Positions 41,453 to 52,448 of a stretch of DNA of 64,000 bases are shown here, piece after piece. The position numbers were made by a program, and so were the translations under genes. Numbering within the stretch: the stretch's first letter is position 1; each line of letters opens with the position of its first letter. The notes beneath the pieces were generated by a model, which was given only the letters and a program-made list of their open reading frames with translations, was not told where the DNA came from and searched no databases. The DNA comes from Macrostomum hystrix (taxonomy: Eukaryota; Platyhelminthes; Macrostomidae). Location of the stretch: contig CATNEN010000034.1 of assembly GCA_950097015.1 (NCBI GenBank), forward strand, positions 124,001 to 188,000. The letters run 5' to 3'.

Positions 41453-44170
41453 ATGGATGACGACTCCCGGCTAAAGCGTCGGCTGTACATGTGCCAGTAT
41501 ATGCAGAGGCGCAGAAGTGACAATCGTCCAGGGAACACCAGCAGAGGAGGCGGCTCGCGATCACCTATACGCCCTGTCGCCGGAGCGTCTGTTGTCGAAT
41601 CGGGTGCAGCCGTTGCAGGCGCAAGTATGACCACCGACGCCTTAAACACAGTCGACAGCCACCGCTCCGACTCCGACGATGATGACCTACCGGAGGATGT
41701 CGGCAATCAGGGCCCAGACGAGCAGTCCTGCACTAGTGGTGAGTCTCAGGTCGCGATTATCCAACTGCAGTAGCCCATTCTGAATGCTGATTAACTGCAC
41801 GATGCACATGCACTGTCTGTCCAAACTTCGCACTGCGCACCTTGCACGCAACCCCCTTACAGGCGACCAGTCAGACGACAGCTACAGCTCCGACAATGAT
41901 GATGAGGCCCCGCTCATGCCTGGAGCCCTCATGATGCGAATCCTCTGGCACGATGCTCTGCCCGGTACGCTCGCTGAGGCGTATTGTGAAGTCAACTCGT
42001 GCGCCCGGGACCTTAATTTGACAGTCTCCGGAACAACGCGCATATTGTTGATGCTCCACAGACTAGCACCAGGCAACCGCCTTCCTAGACACGGGCGCAC
42101 ATTACGTAACTCATTGAAGGCGCTTGGAACTATCTCGGGGTCGTCAAAATGCTACACTGTATGCAACGACTGCTATCAAAACTCGGAGCAGCGATGCGAT
42201 CCAGAGAATTCTACGAGCGCGACTTGTACCTCTGACAAGGTCGCCAACTTCTGGCTATTTGACATTCCTGCGCAAATCCGTACGTTGATCGAGTCGCGCG
42301 GTCTCCTTCAAAACGTTACGTTCCCCCTAGATCGTGCAGTCGATGAAAACAAGTTGCATTTCATTAACAGTGAACTGTACAAGACATTCGTAGACAATAT
42401 TGATCCCGCGGCTCGAAGTGACTTATCGTACACACTCTGTGCCGACGGATTCCCGCTATTTAGCACAAGTACCGCTGAGGCCTGTCCAGAATACTTAAGT
42501 ATAAATGAGGTGCATGAGAGGCTGAAGCTACGGTTCGTTGTTAAGTGCGGTTTGTGGGCTGGCAAGAAGAAGGTCCACGCCGCCGCTTTCCTGCCAGTCG
42601 TTGTTGACGCACTGAACCATCTGCGCTACGACGGTGTACAGTACCTCGACAGTGATGGTGTTCAGCGAAGACTGCGACTTCATGTGCTAGTGACAATTTT
42701 TGACGCTCCAGCGAGGGCGGACGCGCTCTGCATGAAGCGTTTTTCAGCAAAATATGGCTGCGACAAGTGCTACATACTGACGTCGTTACACCCATCCGGC
42801 GCCGGCCGCGTCTACGGCGTGAACATTACGCCTGGCATGCTTAATGAGGCCAGACGGCAAGGATGCGTGCAAACCGTAGTACGCTCGACTACCGACACGC
42901 TACGCAGAACAGGGTGGGAACAGACGAGACGACGTCCTAGGTGTCCGTGGTCTATCACCACTATCTGGCCTGTACGGGTTCGACTTCATCCGGGGAAGTC
43001 CGCCCTGTTACCTGCACCAGTTGTGCTCCGGCGTCGTGCGGAATATCCTGTTCCAGCTGTTCCTTGTTCGGCATAATAAACCGGACCGCGGAGCAACAAA
43101 CTGCCCGGATCTACACGCGGGGCTAACTGCAGTCAATCAGCGTTTGCGGCGCATTCGTGTTCCTCGAACTGTCCAGCGTCACACAGTCAGGTCGCTGAAA
43201 GACCTCCAACATATGCGCGGCCACGAGTACGCACTATGGTTGTTGGTGCTAGCACCTTTCATTCTGGATGACTTCATGGAGAACTACATGGACCACTACC
43301 ATCACATACTGCTATTGTCGTCTAGCATATTCTGGCTGTCATTGGAAGGAGCGCCGAGAGCTGAGTTGCCGCACGTAGAAATCACGCTTCGGCACTTTCA
43401 CGCAAACTTGGCGCGCCTGTACTCCCTTAGATTTCTCTCCTACAATGCGCACCAAGTGTGCGGCCACTTGCTGCCAGCAGCCATACTGGGTGGTCCTGTC
43501 AATCGTCTGTCTGCTGGCCTGTTTGAGACAATGCATACGAATTTGAGGAGAAAAATTCACGGATCGCGTCGCACGGACCTCGAGCTTGTTGGAGCCATAG
43601 AACGCGAACTAGCCGTCATGCAGGCTGAGGTGCTTCGGCGGGACAACGCTGCCACAGGCGCACCGGAGGACGGAATGCATGCGCACTGCATCAGGCATCA
43701 TTCTGCGGCGTCCTACGAGCATGGCTCATGGTTGGCATTCGGCGTCGCTACCGTCCGGGCTGTATTTGGAGAAATACCTCGCGGACACACCTGGTATTGA
43801 TGCGACCAATGCAATCCAGTCGTCATCAGCCTTCGTAGCCATTCCGGGAAGTCAGTCAACGACATTTCAGTTCTGCCGCGTGCAAGAAGTCGACTATGAC
43901 GACAATGAGGTCTACGTCATTGTTCGAATCCTACCAGTCGAGGACGTCGTTGTTGACCCTCTGGAGGCCCTGTGTGCCGTACCGGTCGACTCTGCGAACC
44001 GAGGTTGCAGGTTCGCACACATACGGTGTCTCCTAGTCGACCCATTCGGCGGTCTACCAGCTGAAGTCACCGACACACTTCGTGTTCATGTGAACGACAT
44101 CGTCGGCTCATGTGTTGTGTCTGACAGAAAAATTGGCATCATGCCACATCCCCAGATAGGCTTTCAGTGA
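41453..44170 (+). pseudogene. CACTA/EnSpm-like transposase gene, frameshifted
   Basis: Exon 41453-41738 and a second exon from 41863 join across a phase-1 intron. The coding signal then continues in three frames, with breaks near 42925 and 43740-43790. Landmarks: an acidic Ser/Asp-rich N-terminus, a Cys-rich pair (CYTVCNDCYQN), SYTLCADGFPLF, VKCGLWAGKKKVHAAAFLPV, FDAPARADALCMKRFSAKYG with CDKC, LGVRGLSPLSGLYGFDFIRG and YLHQLCSGVVRNILF in frame +1, and LYSLRFLSYNAHQVCGHLLP with FETMHTNLRRKIHGSRRTD. This order matches animal 'transposase domain-containing' proteins related to CACTA Tnp2. The C-terminal 120 residues are unassigned. The breaks could be further introns, but no convincing splice pairs are seen. 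Confidence 0.6.
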
Positions 44171-44425
44171 GTAAACCATGCGCCCTGTCAATCTGTGTTG
44201 TACTTTTTCGTATTGTTGGCAGTTCGCCAACGCGGTAGTGGGGGTTCGGGTACGGACCGCCCAAAGCTTGCCGGGGGTAGAGGGAGGGGAAGCAGCGACC
44301 CTCGAGGCGTCCAGACACTCCGAGGAGATACGGGATGGACTTGGAGCGTACCGACACTCGCTAAGCCCTGACTGAAGGTTTTGACTGCGAGCGGGTAGCC
44401 ACTCGACAGCCCAAGAGAGAGGTAG

Positions 44426-44728
44426 ATGATGGTCTGGAAGCGTACCGACACTTCGGAGATCGCGCAGCTGAAGCAAGGAGGTGCGTCTGCGCATGCTGGG
44501 AGGCTTAGCCCACAGCCACAGTCAGCAGCAGCGCCTCAGTCGGCCAAGAGCTGTGGAAGGTGCCTTCAGGCTGGACATTCGACGGCGGAGTGCAGGAATC
44601 GGGTGGCATGCTACGCCTGTGGCCAGCCGGGTCACACCCGCGCCAGATGCCCGAATCAACAGGCTGCTCGGCAGCAGGGAAACGGGATGGGGGCCCGGCT
44701 AGGCCAGCGTCCCAGGCCCCGATTTTAG
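44426..44728 (+). CDS. Gypsy Gag C-terminus with two zinc knuckles (fragment)
   Basis: The frame contains CGRCLQAGHSTAECR and CYACGQPGHTRARCP, two CX2CX4HX4C nucleocapsid knuckles that bind genomic RNA during packaging. A basic tail follows. The capsid portion upstream is not recognisable. The protease frame begins before this one ends, in another phase, as expected for a gag-pol frameshift. Confidence 0.7.
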   Translation: MMVWKRTDTSEIAQLKQGGASAHAGRLSPQPQSAAAPQSAKSCGRCLQAGHSTAECRNRVACYACGQPGHTRARCPNQQAARQQGNGMGARLGQRPRPRF

Positions 44729-44739
44729 TAACTGGAAAA

Positions 44740-46542
44740 GCGCCAGGGCCCTCGACCCAGACCCACGGTGTGCTTGGGAGAGCTGGGCTGGGCTACATCG
44801 ACGCGAAGTTTGAGTCGGGGCCTCTGGTAGCTTGCTTGCTGGACAGTGGGTCCAACGTATCTTTGCTTAGCAATCGTTTCTTAGAAGCTGAAAATATTAA
44901 AGGTCAATTGCAAAACAGTACATTAGATTTTTCTATTTTTACTGCTAATGGTGAGCCGATCGAAATTCAGGGCAACATTCAATTTCATTTTTCAATTGGG
45001 GAGACAAATTTCACACACGAGTTCCTGGTTGTCGACGGAATTTCACAGCCTTGCATTCTTGGAACAGATATTTTTCTAAAGCATTGCATGATTATTGATT
45101 TTGCCAAACACTGCCTGCAGACAGAAACCAGCGTGTATCCTTTTCGCCTGTGCGCTGAAACGCCGCTTCTTTGTCGTATTGTACTGTGCCAGAATATCCG
45201 TATGAGTATGGGAGAGGAGATGCTGATTCCGGTTCGCCTGCAGAGAAAAGGAGCGAAAGGTTTCCAGTTTCCAGGAATGGTAGAGCCCCGTCGGCAAGGT
45301 GAGCGTGAGCACCTCCTGGCCCGGTCCGTGCAGATGCCGAGTCAGGACGGGCATCTGTCAGTCAGGATCATGAACATTTCCGAGTCCAGCCTGTCAATGA
45401 GAAAGGGGGCGCGCATCGGCTGGTTCTCGCCGATCTCAGCGCAGCAGCCGGCAGAGCTGCAGCTGAACACTGTGCAGTCTGAGGAGGATTCGTGGAACCC
45501 CCTTAGCGAAGTGAAGGAGTGGGGGTCGTGTGGCCTAACTGAGGGTGAGTCGAGGGAGTTCGTGGAGCTTGTCGCCAGAAACCGCGATGTGTTTGCCAAA
45601 GACAGCTCTGAACTTGGCCTGACGGGCCTCTTGTCCGACGAGATTAACACGGGCAGCGCAAAGCCGGTAAGTGAGCCGCTGCGTCGGCTACCGCCCCACT
45701 GGCGAGAGGAAGTCAACAAACAGGTGGATCAGCTTCTGGCCGAAGGCCGCATATTCCCGTGCCAGTCACCCTGGTCGAGCCCGGTGGTGCCGGTCAAGAA
45801 ACCGGATGGCAGCCTCCGCATGTGTTTGGATTACAGGCGGCTGAACAGCGTGACTGTGCCGGATCCGCTACCTCCGCCCAGGATGGATGAGACGCTGGAT
45901 GCCTTGGGGGGAAACTGCATCTTCTCCACCATGGATCTGGCTTCCGGGTACCATCAGTGCCCGTTGGATCCAAAAGACCAGTTGAAGACGGCCTTCGTAG
46001 TGCCGAATCGGGGACAGTTCGCCTGGAATTGCATGAGCTTCGGGCTCAGGAACGCCCCGTCGACATTCACGAGACTCATGTCTATGGCGCTATCCGAGGT
46101 GAACTGGAAGGAGTGCTTCGTGTATTTCGACGATATTGTCGTCTTTTCTATAACAGTCCGGCAGCACTTTGAGCGCCTCTTGCACGTTTTTCAGTGTCTC
46201 CGGGCAGCTAACATTAGGCTAAAGCCCGCGAAATGTGTCTTCCTTGCCGACCGGATCAAGTTCCTAGGTCACGTGATCTCAAAGGATGGAATTGCCGCGA
46301 ACCCCGAGAAGTGTGCGGAGATTCAAAACTGGCCAAGGCCTTGCAGTGCTGCGAAGGTCCAATCGTTCTTGGGATTGTGCGTGTATTACAAAGCCTTTAT
46401 CCCAAATTTCTCCGAAATGGCCGCTCCGCTGTACAGGCTCACCGCGAGCGGAGCAGAGTTTAAATGGGGCCAAGATCAGGAAGAATCGTTCAACAACTTG
46501 AAGGCTGCTCTGTGTTCGCCTAGAGTGTATGCATACCTTTAA
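44740..46542 (+). CDS. Gypsy Pol 5' part: protease and reverse transcriptase, interrupted
   Basis: Within the open frame that starts at 44560, Pol-like sequence begins at ~44740. The retroviral-type aspartic protease has its DSG triad at 44842 (ACLLDSGSNVSLL) and a second conserved ILGTDIFL. RT follows: SPWSSPVVPVKKPDGSLRMC, FSTMDLASGYHQ, MSFGLRNAPSTF, catalytic YFDD at about 46124-46135, FLGHVISKDGI and SFLGLCVYYKAFIPNF. The frame stops shortly after the first copy of TCGCCTAGAGTG (46516-46527), where the non-LTR element begins. The natural continuation is at 52569. Confidence 0.92.
   Translation, partial: APGPSTQTHGVLGRAGLGYIDAKFESGPLVACLLDSGSNVSLLSNRFLEAENIKGQLQNSTLDFSIFTANGEPIEIQGNIQFHFSIGETNFTHEFLVVDGISQPCILGTDIFLKHCMIIDFAKHCLQTETSVYPFRLCAETPLLCRIVLCQNIRMSMGEEMLIPVRLQRKGAKGFQFPGMVEPRRQGEREHLLARSVQMPSQDGHLSVRIMNISESSLSMRKGARIGWFSPISAQQPAELQLNTVQSEEDSWNPLSEVKEWGSCGLTEGESREFVELVARNRDVFAKDSSELGLTGLLSDEINTGSAKPVSEPLRRLPPHWREEVNKQVDQLLAEGRIFPCQSPWSSPVVPVKKPDGSLRMCLDYRRLNSVTVPDPLPPPRMDETLDALGGNCIFSTMDLASGYHQCPLDPKDQLKTAFVVPNRGQFAWNCMSFGLRNAPSTFTRLMSMALSEVNWKECFVYFDDIVVFSITVRQHFERLLHVFQCLRAANIRLKPAKCVFLADRIKFLGHVISKDGIAANPEKCAEIQNWPRPCSAAKVQSFLGLCVYYKAFIPNFSEMAAPLYRLTASGAEFKWGQDQEESFNNLKAALCSPRVYAYL
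46516..46527. repeat. Left target-site duplication of the non-LTR insertion
   Basis: TCGCCTAGAGTG, repeated exactly at 52569-52580. In both places it encodes the gypsy Pol residues SPRV, so the insertion point in pol is unambiguous. Confidence 0.93.
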
Positions 46543-46950
46543 CAGGGTATGCGGCCAGTCCGCAGTTTCGTGCACCTGTGCGTGATCAGGTACCTCTGGC
46601 TACGGCTCTGAGGAAAAGGTGCCACCCTCTGACCTTAACAGGGTATGCGGCCAGTCCGCAGCTTCGTGCACCTGTGCGTGATCAGGTACCTCTGGCTACG
46701 GCTCTGAGGAAAGGGTGCCACCCTTTGACCTTAACAGGGTATGCGGCCAGTCCGCAGTTTCTCGTGCACCTGTGCGTGATCAGGTACCTCTGGCTACGGC
46801 TCTGAGGAGAGGGTGTCACCCTTTGACCTTAACAGGGTATGCGGCCAGTCCGCAGCGTTTCGTGCACCTGTGCGTGATCAGGCACCTCTGGCTACGGCTC
46901 TGAGGGAAGGGTGTCACCCTTCGACCTTCACAGGGTATGCGGCCAGTCCG
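46541..46950 (+). repeat. 5' UTR monomer array of the non-LTR element
   Basis: Four full copies and one partial copy of a 96-98-bp unit beginning AACAGGGTATGCGGCCAGTC, starting at 46541, 46637, 46733, 46831 and 46929. Tandem 5' monomers act as promoters in some LINE families, such as mouse L1; that role is inferred here. Confidence 0.9.
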
Positions 46951-47187
46951 CAGGCCTCGGCGCTGGCTCAATGGCGCCCTCGAATGTCCCAGTGTTGACC
47001 GTGCTGATGGACGCTTGGCCAGGGAGTAGTCTGGTCTCCTACGGTTCCTCCCGGTGGTCCTGGCATCCCACCCCGGGTTGTAACTTGTCTTTTTTGGCTG
47101 CCCCCGCTCAGCTTTGGGATCGCAGCTGAGTGGGTTATCTCTGCCTGTGTCTACAGGAAGCCCCTCTTTTTTTCATTGCAGCTGCAA

Positions 47188-48732
47188 ATGGCTTCCAGCC
47201 AATCTTCAACCACGGCCGAGGACACCACGGTGCCCAAGGTCACAAACGCTGCGGCGCCCGGGCCTGCCCCTGCGACCGCCACAAATGCCGCGCTGCCCAT
47301 CTCGCACGGCGATCGGGGCGCAACGCGCTCCGCGACTTCTGGAGCGGCGAAACGCCGTAGGCGCCTGCTGGCCCAAGGCAAGCCAGCTTCGTCGACCGTG
47401 GACCGGTCCCAGGCCAAAGGGGCCGAAGGGGCTCTGCCTAGGGCGGGGGCTAGGGTGGGGGGCCCTGTGCCTCCTGCCCAGGCCCCTGCCCAGGGCGGGG
47501 CCCACGACGCCCCGAGACCAGGGTCGCGGGTCAAGGAGGTCCCAGCGCCCATCCGGCCGGCGGCTCGGCTCGAAGGAGGAGCGGAGGCGGAGGGCCTCGT
47601 GCCCACCGCCGACGCAAATCCCGAGAGTGGGGACGCCGCAGGAAAGGGCCCGGGACCACGGGCCACCTATGCCAACATCGCACGCAGACAACCTGCCATC
47701 GTGGTTACCGGCAAGGATGGCAAACGGCTGAGCGGCGAGCGGCTCAGCGACATCTGCCGCAGCATAGACGCTATGCTGTGGCAACTACAACTGAAAGGCG
47801 AGCCCTTGGCGGTCGGTGCGAGTGCTACCAGGGACTCGTGTTTTGTTGTCTGGCCCGGAGATGCGGAGTCAGGGCGGCGGCTCCTAGAGCTGTTGCCCAC
47901 GCAGAGCTGGGCGGCCGACCTCGCCTTCCTCCGGGAGAACGAGCCACCGCAGACCAAAAGACATCGCATTTTCGTCCCGGCGAAAAGCGTCGTCACTAGC
48001 GCTGAGGACCTCCGCATGGGCCTCATCGCGATGAACCGGGAGCTTCCGACAGCGGGCCTAATCGTGCACCGCACGATCCTGCGCCCCGACGGCACCGGCT
48101 TCACCGCCATTCTGGGCCTGTCCGACCAATGGACACGCCGTTACCCAGATGGCGCAAACGTCTGCATCGGTCTGTGGAAGACCAAAATCTTCGCCTACGA
48201 TGCCGACAAAACCCGGGGTCAGACCGGGCCCACCACTGTGTCGGCCAATGAAGGGTCCTCGGACCCCAAGGCTGGGACTGGGGGCAGGGCCCAGTCGTCC
48301 CGCCAAAAAAGGCCAGAGCGTGCCATCGCTGGCAGCTCTGAGCGTCGCCCCGCGCGTGTCACAAAGCGCCGGGGCCTTCTCCAGCGGGCCTCCGAGGTGG
48401 TGCGAACCGCCAAGATGGCCCAGCTGCGCGCTGAGATGCGCGGTGGCCCACCGGGGCAGGCGCCGCAACCAAGGGCTACGGGGGAGGCCTCAGAGGTGCC
48501 CAGCTCCATCGAGCGGGGCCCTTCGAGCGCCCCTCCCACGGCCCAGGGAGCGGTGTCGGCTCCAGTTGAGGGCGACCCTGGGCCTGGGCTCGGGGCCGGG
48601 GGTGGGGACTGGGCGGCTGACCCCGTCGAGTTCCCGTCTCCGGCTCGGGGCCTGGGCACGGAGGAGCCCATGGCTACCGACATCGACCCGGAGGAGGAGG
48701 ACCGCCTTCTGGCTGGGTCCCCCTCCAAGTAG
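47188..48732 (+). CDS. Non-LTR ORF1 protein
   Basis: A 514-residue protein, starting at the ATG 12 bases into the open frame. The N-terminal third is low-complexity (Ala/Pro/Gly). Residues ~165-345 look folded: IVVTGKDGKRLSGERLSDIC, DSCFVVWPGD, HRIFVPAKSVV, DLRMGLIAMNRELPTAGLIV and CIGLWKTKIFAYD. This pattern resembles the DUF4780-like/RRM-like domain of some LINE ORF1 proteins; the identification is tentative. The C-terminal part is basic then acidic. No CCHC knuckle is present. It ends 12 bases before ORF2 starts. Its role would be RNA binding in the retrotransposition particle. Confidence 0.78.
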   Translation: MASSQSSTTAEDTTVPKVTNAAAPGPAPATATNAALPISHGDRGATRSATSGAAKRRRRLLAQGKPASSTVDRSQAKGAEGALPRAGARVGGPVPPAQAPAQGGAHDAPRPGSRVKEVPAPIRPAARLEGGAEAEGLVPTADANPESGDAAGKGPGPRATYANIARRQPAIVVTGKDGKRLSGERLSDICRSIDAMLWQLQLKGEPLAVGASATRDSCFVVWPGDAESGRRLLELLPTQSWAADLAFLRENEPPQTKRHRIFVPAKSVVTSAEDLRMGLIAMNRELPTAGLIVHRTILRPDGTGFTAILGLSDQWTRRYPDGANVCIGLWKTKIFAYDADKTRGQTGPTTVSANEGSSDPKAGTGGRAQSSRQKRPERAIAGSSERRPARVTKRRGLLQRASEVVRTAKMAQLRAEMRGGPPGQAPQPRATGEASEVPSSIERGPSSAPPTAQGAVSAPVEGDPGPGLGAGGGDWAADPVEFPSPARGLGTEEPMATDIDPEEEDRLLAGSPSK

Positions 48733-48744
48733 ACCTCTGCCTAC

Positions 48745-51700
48745 ATGATGATCCCCGGAATTTCATGTCTGCAAGTTAACACCCAGCACTGCGTGGCAGC
48801 ATCAGTCAATCTGATGCGCACGACAGAGCGCATGATGCCGGGCCTTGTACTTGTGCAGGAGCCCTGGTTATCAAAGAACAAGCCAAGCAACATTCCTGCT
48901 GGCTATGACTGCTTCTGCATGGCAGACTCTGTCCGCCCTAGATCACTGATCTATGCCGCAAAAGCCTTAAATGCGTGGATGAGACCCGATTTCTCTAACG
49001 GGGACATCTGCGTCATCCAATCTGCACACATTGTGCCTAACAAGTTGACCCTCGTGGCATCCGCCTACCTGGCAGGCGACGCCCCCGTGGTCGGCGATAC
49101 CCTCGTCGCCCTCTGTGAATTCGCCAGGGCACGAAACTTTGAGCTGCTCCTCGCGGGAGATGCTAACTCGCATCACACCCACTGGGGTAGCTCAAAAATC
49201 AATGACCGCGGCGAAGAGCTCCTGGCCTTCGTCAGCGGCACGCCTCTTAACTTCTGCAATGTGGGCAACACGCCCACTTTCGACAATGGGCGGTGGGCTG
49301 AGGTGCTTGACGTCACCCTGGCCTCACCCGGCATCCTCCCAAGGGTGCTGGGGTGGGACGTGTGGGAGACCGAAAGCTCGCTCTCGGACCACCGTTTCAT
49401 CCGCTTCAACATCGGCACCCCCGATAAGAAGCAAAAGCCTATTTGGAGGCGTAATGTCAGAAACACCTACTGGCCCGCGTTCAGCCAAAAGCTGCATGAG
49501 GGCCTTCGGGATTCTGACCCCTCCATGGCCATGGAAACCACGCAGGACCTGGATGGAGTGGCTGCCCTGCTGGGCGGCGCCATCACAGAGGCCTACGAAA
49601 TGGCTTGCCCGCTCAAAGCCTACAAAGGCAAAAAATCGGCCCCCTGGTGGAACCCCGAGCTCGGAGTCCTAAGACGCCGAGCTAAGGCTCTCCAGAGGAA
49701 GCTGAAAACCTCGCACGACCCTAATGACAAAGAGGCCTATACTCGCGCCATCCATGAGTTTAAGGGCCGGGTCAGAAGGGCAAAAGCGGACAAGTGGCGA
49801 CAATACTGCGAAGGGCTTGAGGGCTCGCGGCCCACGGCCCGCGTGGTAAAGGCGCTCACCAACGACCGCTTCTCCAAGCTTTCATCGATCAAAAAGCCGG
49901 ACGGCTCGATCACGGAGCGCCCGGAGGAAACGCTCGAGCTTATGCTAGAGCACTTCTTCCCGAGTGTACCGGCGCACTTCGGCCCAGACGACCACTCGCG
50001 TGGAGGTCAGGGCCTGGCTCAGTCACTCGTTACAAATGACCGCATCGTTCGCGCGGCTAAGTCATTCAATCCTTTTAAAGCACCTGGGCCAGATGGTATA
50101 TATCCGGCCTTTCTGCATGAAGCGGTAAAAAATGGCCGCTTCCTCCATCTCCTCTGCAGACTTCTACGGGCCTGCATCGTGTTGGGCTACGTACCAGCGC
50201 GGTGGCATGAAGCCCGGGTCGTCTTCATCCCGAAGCCCGCCAAAGGCGACTATCGCTCGGTCAAGTCTTATCGCCCGATAAGTTTGACTTCCACCTGCCT
50301 CAAGCTCATGGAAAGACTGGTGCTCTGGCGCCTTCTTACTGTAGAGCTAGGGCGGGCCCCGCTCTCACCAAACCAGCACGCCTTTCGGGCGGGCCGGTCC
50401 ACGGAGAGCGCCCTCCACTGCATTGTGGAGACTCTCGAGAAGGCAGTGCTGGGCATCGGTTTTGCCCTGGCTGTTTTCCTTGATATTGAGGGGGCCTTCG
50501 ATAACGTTATTTTCGAAGCCTTTGAGAAGGCCCTGGTTTCCAGGGCCACTCACCCCCACCTCGTCCGCTGGGTCATGTACATGATCCGGAATCGCCACGT
50601 GGTGGCCCACCTCGAAGGCAGGGTGCTCTCGGCACCTGTCCTAAAAGGAGGGCCCCAAGGCGGCGTCCTCACCCCACTGCTGTGGAATCTCGTCATGGAT
50701 GAGCTGCTAAAAAGCACTCGGCCTGACCCAGTCCTGAAGGTGGGATATGCAGACGATGTGACCGCCATCTGCGCGGGCCCCTCGGCGGAAACCACCAGGG
50801 ACCTCATTCAGGGCTTTATCAACAGGGCGGTGCGCTGGGCGGACCAATGCGGGCTCCGACTCTCTGAGTCCAAGACCGTTGCGGTTATGTTTACCAGCAG
50901 ACTGCGCTGGACCATTGAGCCTCTGACTCTCTATGGCAAGAATATTGCCATGGAAAAGCAGGTCCGGTGCCTTGGTCTCCTGCTAGACCATAGGCTTAAC
51001 TGGACCCCGCACATCACCACAAAGGCCAAGAGGGCCCTGGCCATTCTGGCGCAAGTCAGGCGAGCCGTGGGCACCACTTGGGGGCTAACCCCCAAAAACC
51101 TTTGGTGGATTTACACGGCGATCATCAGACCGTCAGTCGCTTACGCTGGCCTCATCTGGGCCAGTGCCATGAGCATCCAGAAAAACCTGGAGGCGCTATA
51201 TAGGGTACAGGGCAGAGCCTGTCGTATGACGCTGGGCGCCCCACCCTCCACTCCCTTTGAAGGCATGAACGCTTTCCTCAACGCTACACCCATTGACATT
51301 TTTGTTAAGGGGGAAGCGGCAAAGTCCACCCGTCGTCTCCTTGATGCGGGTGTATCCTTCCAGAATTCGCGAGCCTTCTCGAAGCGCTCCCTTCTGCCCC
51401 ACTCTGACCTCTGCCTGAAAACTCTAGGCGAGTGCGGAGGGCTCACCGTCCTTTCGGACGGGGCCCCGGCTACTTTACTCCGGAGCCACAGGTACAAAGT
51501 CAGCATCTTCCCTCGCAATGAGGTAAAGGACTGCTGGGATGACCCCGCAGTCCATTGTTACACTGACGGCTCCCTGATGAACGGTAAATCGGGATTCGGG
51601 GTGTGCGTCGCCTCGGGTGGCGAGGTACTCTGGACCCACTCCCAATACTGTGGCAAGAGCTCAAGCGTTTTCCAAAACGAAATGCTCGCCATCAGTTTCT

Positions 51701-52119
51701 GTGCGGCTGAGCTGCGCCAGAGGCAGCTGGCTGGTCGGAGGATCTTCTTTCACTCCGACAGTCAAGCAGCCCTCAAGGCCCTCAGTCGCTGCACCTCTCG
51801 CTCCAGAACCACCTTGGACTGCAACACCCAGTTAAACGGTTTGGCGCAGTCTAACAAGGTGGAGCTGATGTGGATCCCTGGGCACGCCGGGCTCACAGGG
51901 AATGAGATGGCGGACCAGCTTGCAAAGGCTGGAGCAGCCAGCTCCCTGATGGGCCCGGGCCCGGAATCCCCGATCCCCATCTCCGTTGTCAACTCCAGCA
52001 TCAACCACTGGATGGAGACCCAGCACCGGAGGAGGTGGTCTAGCACCCTGAACTGTCGCCAGTCCAGGGCTGCGGTGCCAACCCCCTCTAGCAACCTGCG
52101 TAAGGCCTACTCAGGCTAA
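48745..52119 (+). CDS. Non-LTR ORF2: APE endonuclease, reverse transcriptase, RNase H
   Basis: 1124 residues. The endonuclease (residues 1-225) has VQEPW, GDANSHHTHWGS (D139) and SLSDHRFIRF (D215). The RT (about 425-745) has KAPGPDG, SYRPISLTSTCLKLMERLV, HAFRAGRSTESAL, LDIEGAFDNV, GGPQGGVLTPLLWNLVMDEL and the catalytic YADD at residue 668. RNase H (about 935-1075) has YTDGS (D941), the glutamate in NEMLA, SDSQAALKAL and WIPGHAGLTGNEMAD. All catalytic residues that I can see are present. The frame stops at YSG* (52117-52119), and the expected continuation LNRRDLRAVTMALSGHG lies in another phase. One 1-base deletion near 52108 therefore separates the C-terminus. The element may be recently dead. 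Confidence 0.94.
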   Translation: MMIPGISCLQVNTQHCVAASVNLMRTTERMMPGLVLVQEPWLSKNKPSNIPAGYDCFCMADSVRPRSLIYAAKALNAWMRPDFSNGDICVIQSAHIVPNKLTLVASAYLAGDAPVVGDTLVALCEFARARNFELLLAGDANSHHTHWGSSKINDRGEELLAFVSGTPLNFCNVGNTPTFDNGRWAEVLDVTLASPGILPRVLGWDVWETESSLSDHRFIRFNIGTPDKKQKPIWRRNVRNTYWPAFSQKLHEGLRDSDPSMAMETTQDLDGVAALLGGAITEAYEMACPLKAYKGKKSAPWWNPELGVLRRRAKALQRKLKTSHDPNDKEAYTRAIHEFKGRVRRAKADKWRQYCEGLEGSRPTARVVKALTNDRFSKLSSIKKPDGSITERPEETLELMLEHFFPSVPAHFGPDDHSRGGQGLAQSLVTNDRIVRAAKSFNPFKAPGPDGIYPAFLHEAVKNGRFLHLLCRLLRACIVLGYVPARWHEARVVFIPKPAKGDYRSVKSYRPISLTSTCLKLMERLVLWRLLTVELGRAPLSPNQHAFRAGRSTESALHCIVETLEKAVLGIGFALAVFLDIEGAFDNVIFEAFEKALVSRATHPHLVRWVMYMIRNRHVVAHLEGRVLSAPVLKGGPQGGVLTPLLWNLVMDELLKSTRPDPVLKVGYADDVTAICAGPSAETTRDLIQGFINRAVRWADQCGLRLSESKTVAVMFTSRLRWTIEPLTLYGKNIAMEKQVRCLGLLLDHRLNWTPHITTKAKRALAILAQVRRAVGTTWGLTPKNLWWIYTAIIRPSVAYAGLIWASAMSIQKNLEALYRVQGRACRMTLGAPPSTPFEGMNAFLNATPIDIFVKGEAAKSTRRLLDAGVSFQNSRAFSKRSLLPHSDLCLKTLGECGGLTVLSDGAPATLLRSHRYKVSIFPRNEVKDCWDDPAVHCYTDGSLMNGKSGFGVCVASGGEVLWTHSQYCGKSSSVFQNEMLAISFCAAELRQRQLAGRRIFFHSDSQAALKALSRCTSRSRTTLDCNTQLNGLAQSNKVELMWIPGHAGLTGNEMADQLAKAGAASSLMGPGPESPIPISVVNSSINHWMETQHRRRWSSTLNCRQSRAAVPTPSSNLRKAYSG

Positions 52120-52145
52120 ACCGCAGAGACCTGAGAGCAGTCACC

Positions 52146-52448
52146 ATGGCCCTTTCGGGACATGGCTGCTTCACCAGACACCGCTACCTCCAAGGCCACG
52201 TGCCTGAGGAAACGTGTCCCTTCTGCTGCTCCGGCCGTGAAAACGCCGAGCATTTCATCTGCCACTGCCCGGCTTTCACCCGGGCTAGGCTAAAGCACCT
52301 CGGGCCGGCACCGACTCTTGCCGAAGCCTGCTCGCCCGAGAACATCCCACAGCTCGCCCACTTCCTCCGGGATACCGGCCGAGCTGATTTCTTCCCAGCC
52401 TATGGCGAGGAAGATCGCGCGGCGGAACCGACCGACGGACCACCCTGA
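52146..52448 (+). pseudogene. Detached C-terminal zinc-knuckle part of non-LTR ORF2
   Basis: SGHGCFTRHRYLQGH and a CX2C...HX4C-type cluster (CPFCCSGRENAEHFICHCP) form the usual C-terminus of I/R1/jockey ORF2 proteins. It belongs to the ORF2 frame before the frameshift near 52108, not to a separate gene. Confidence 0.75.

Noticed and set aside
44180-44425. Search for the gypsy 5' LTR
   Set aside because: No TGTTGTGAC start, GTCACAACA end or similarity to 55737-56183 was found; CTGTGTTGTAC near 44196 is too weak.
47151-48748. Long frames antisense or out of phase to non-LTR ORF1
   Set aside because: GC-rich shadow frames; ORF1 position, length and spacing to ORF2 fit the plus-strand frame at 47188-48732.
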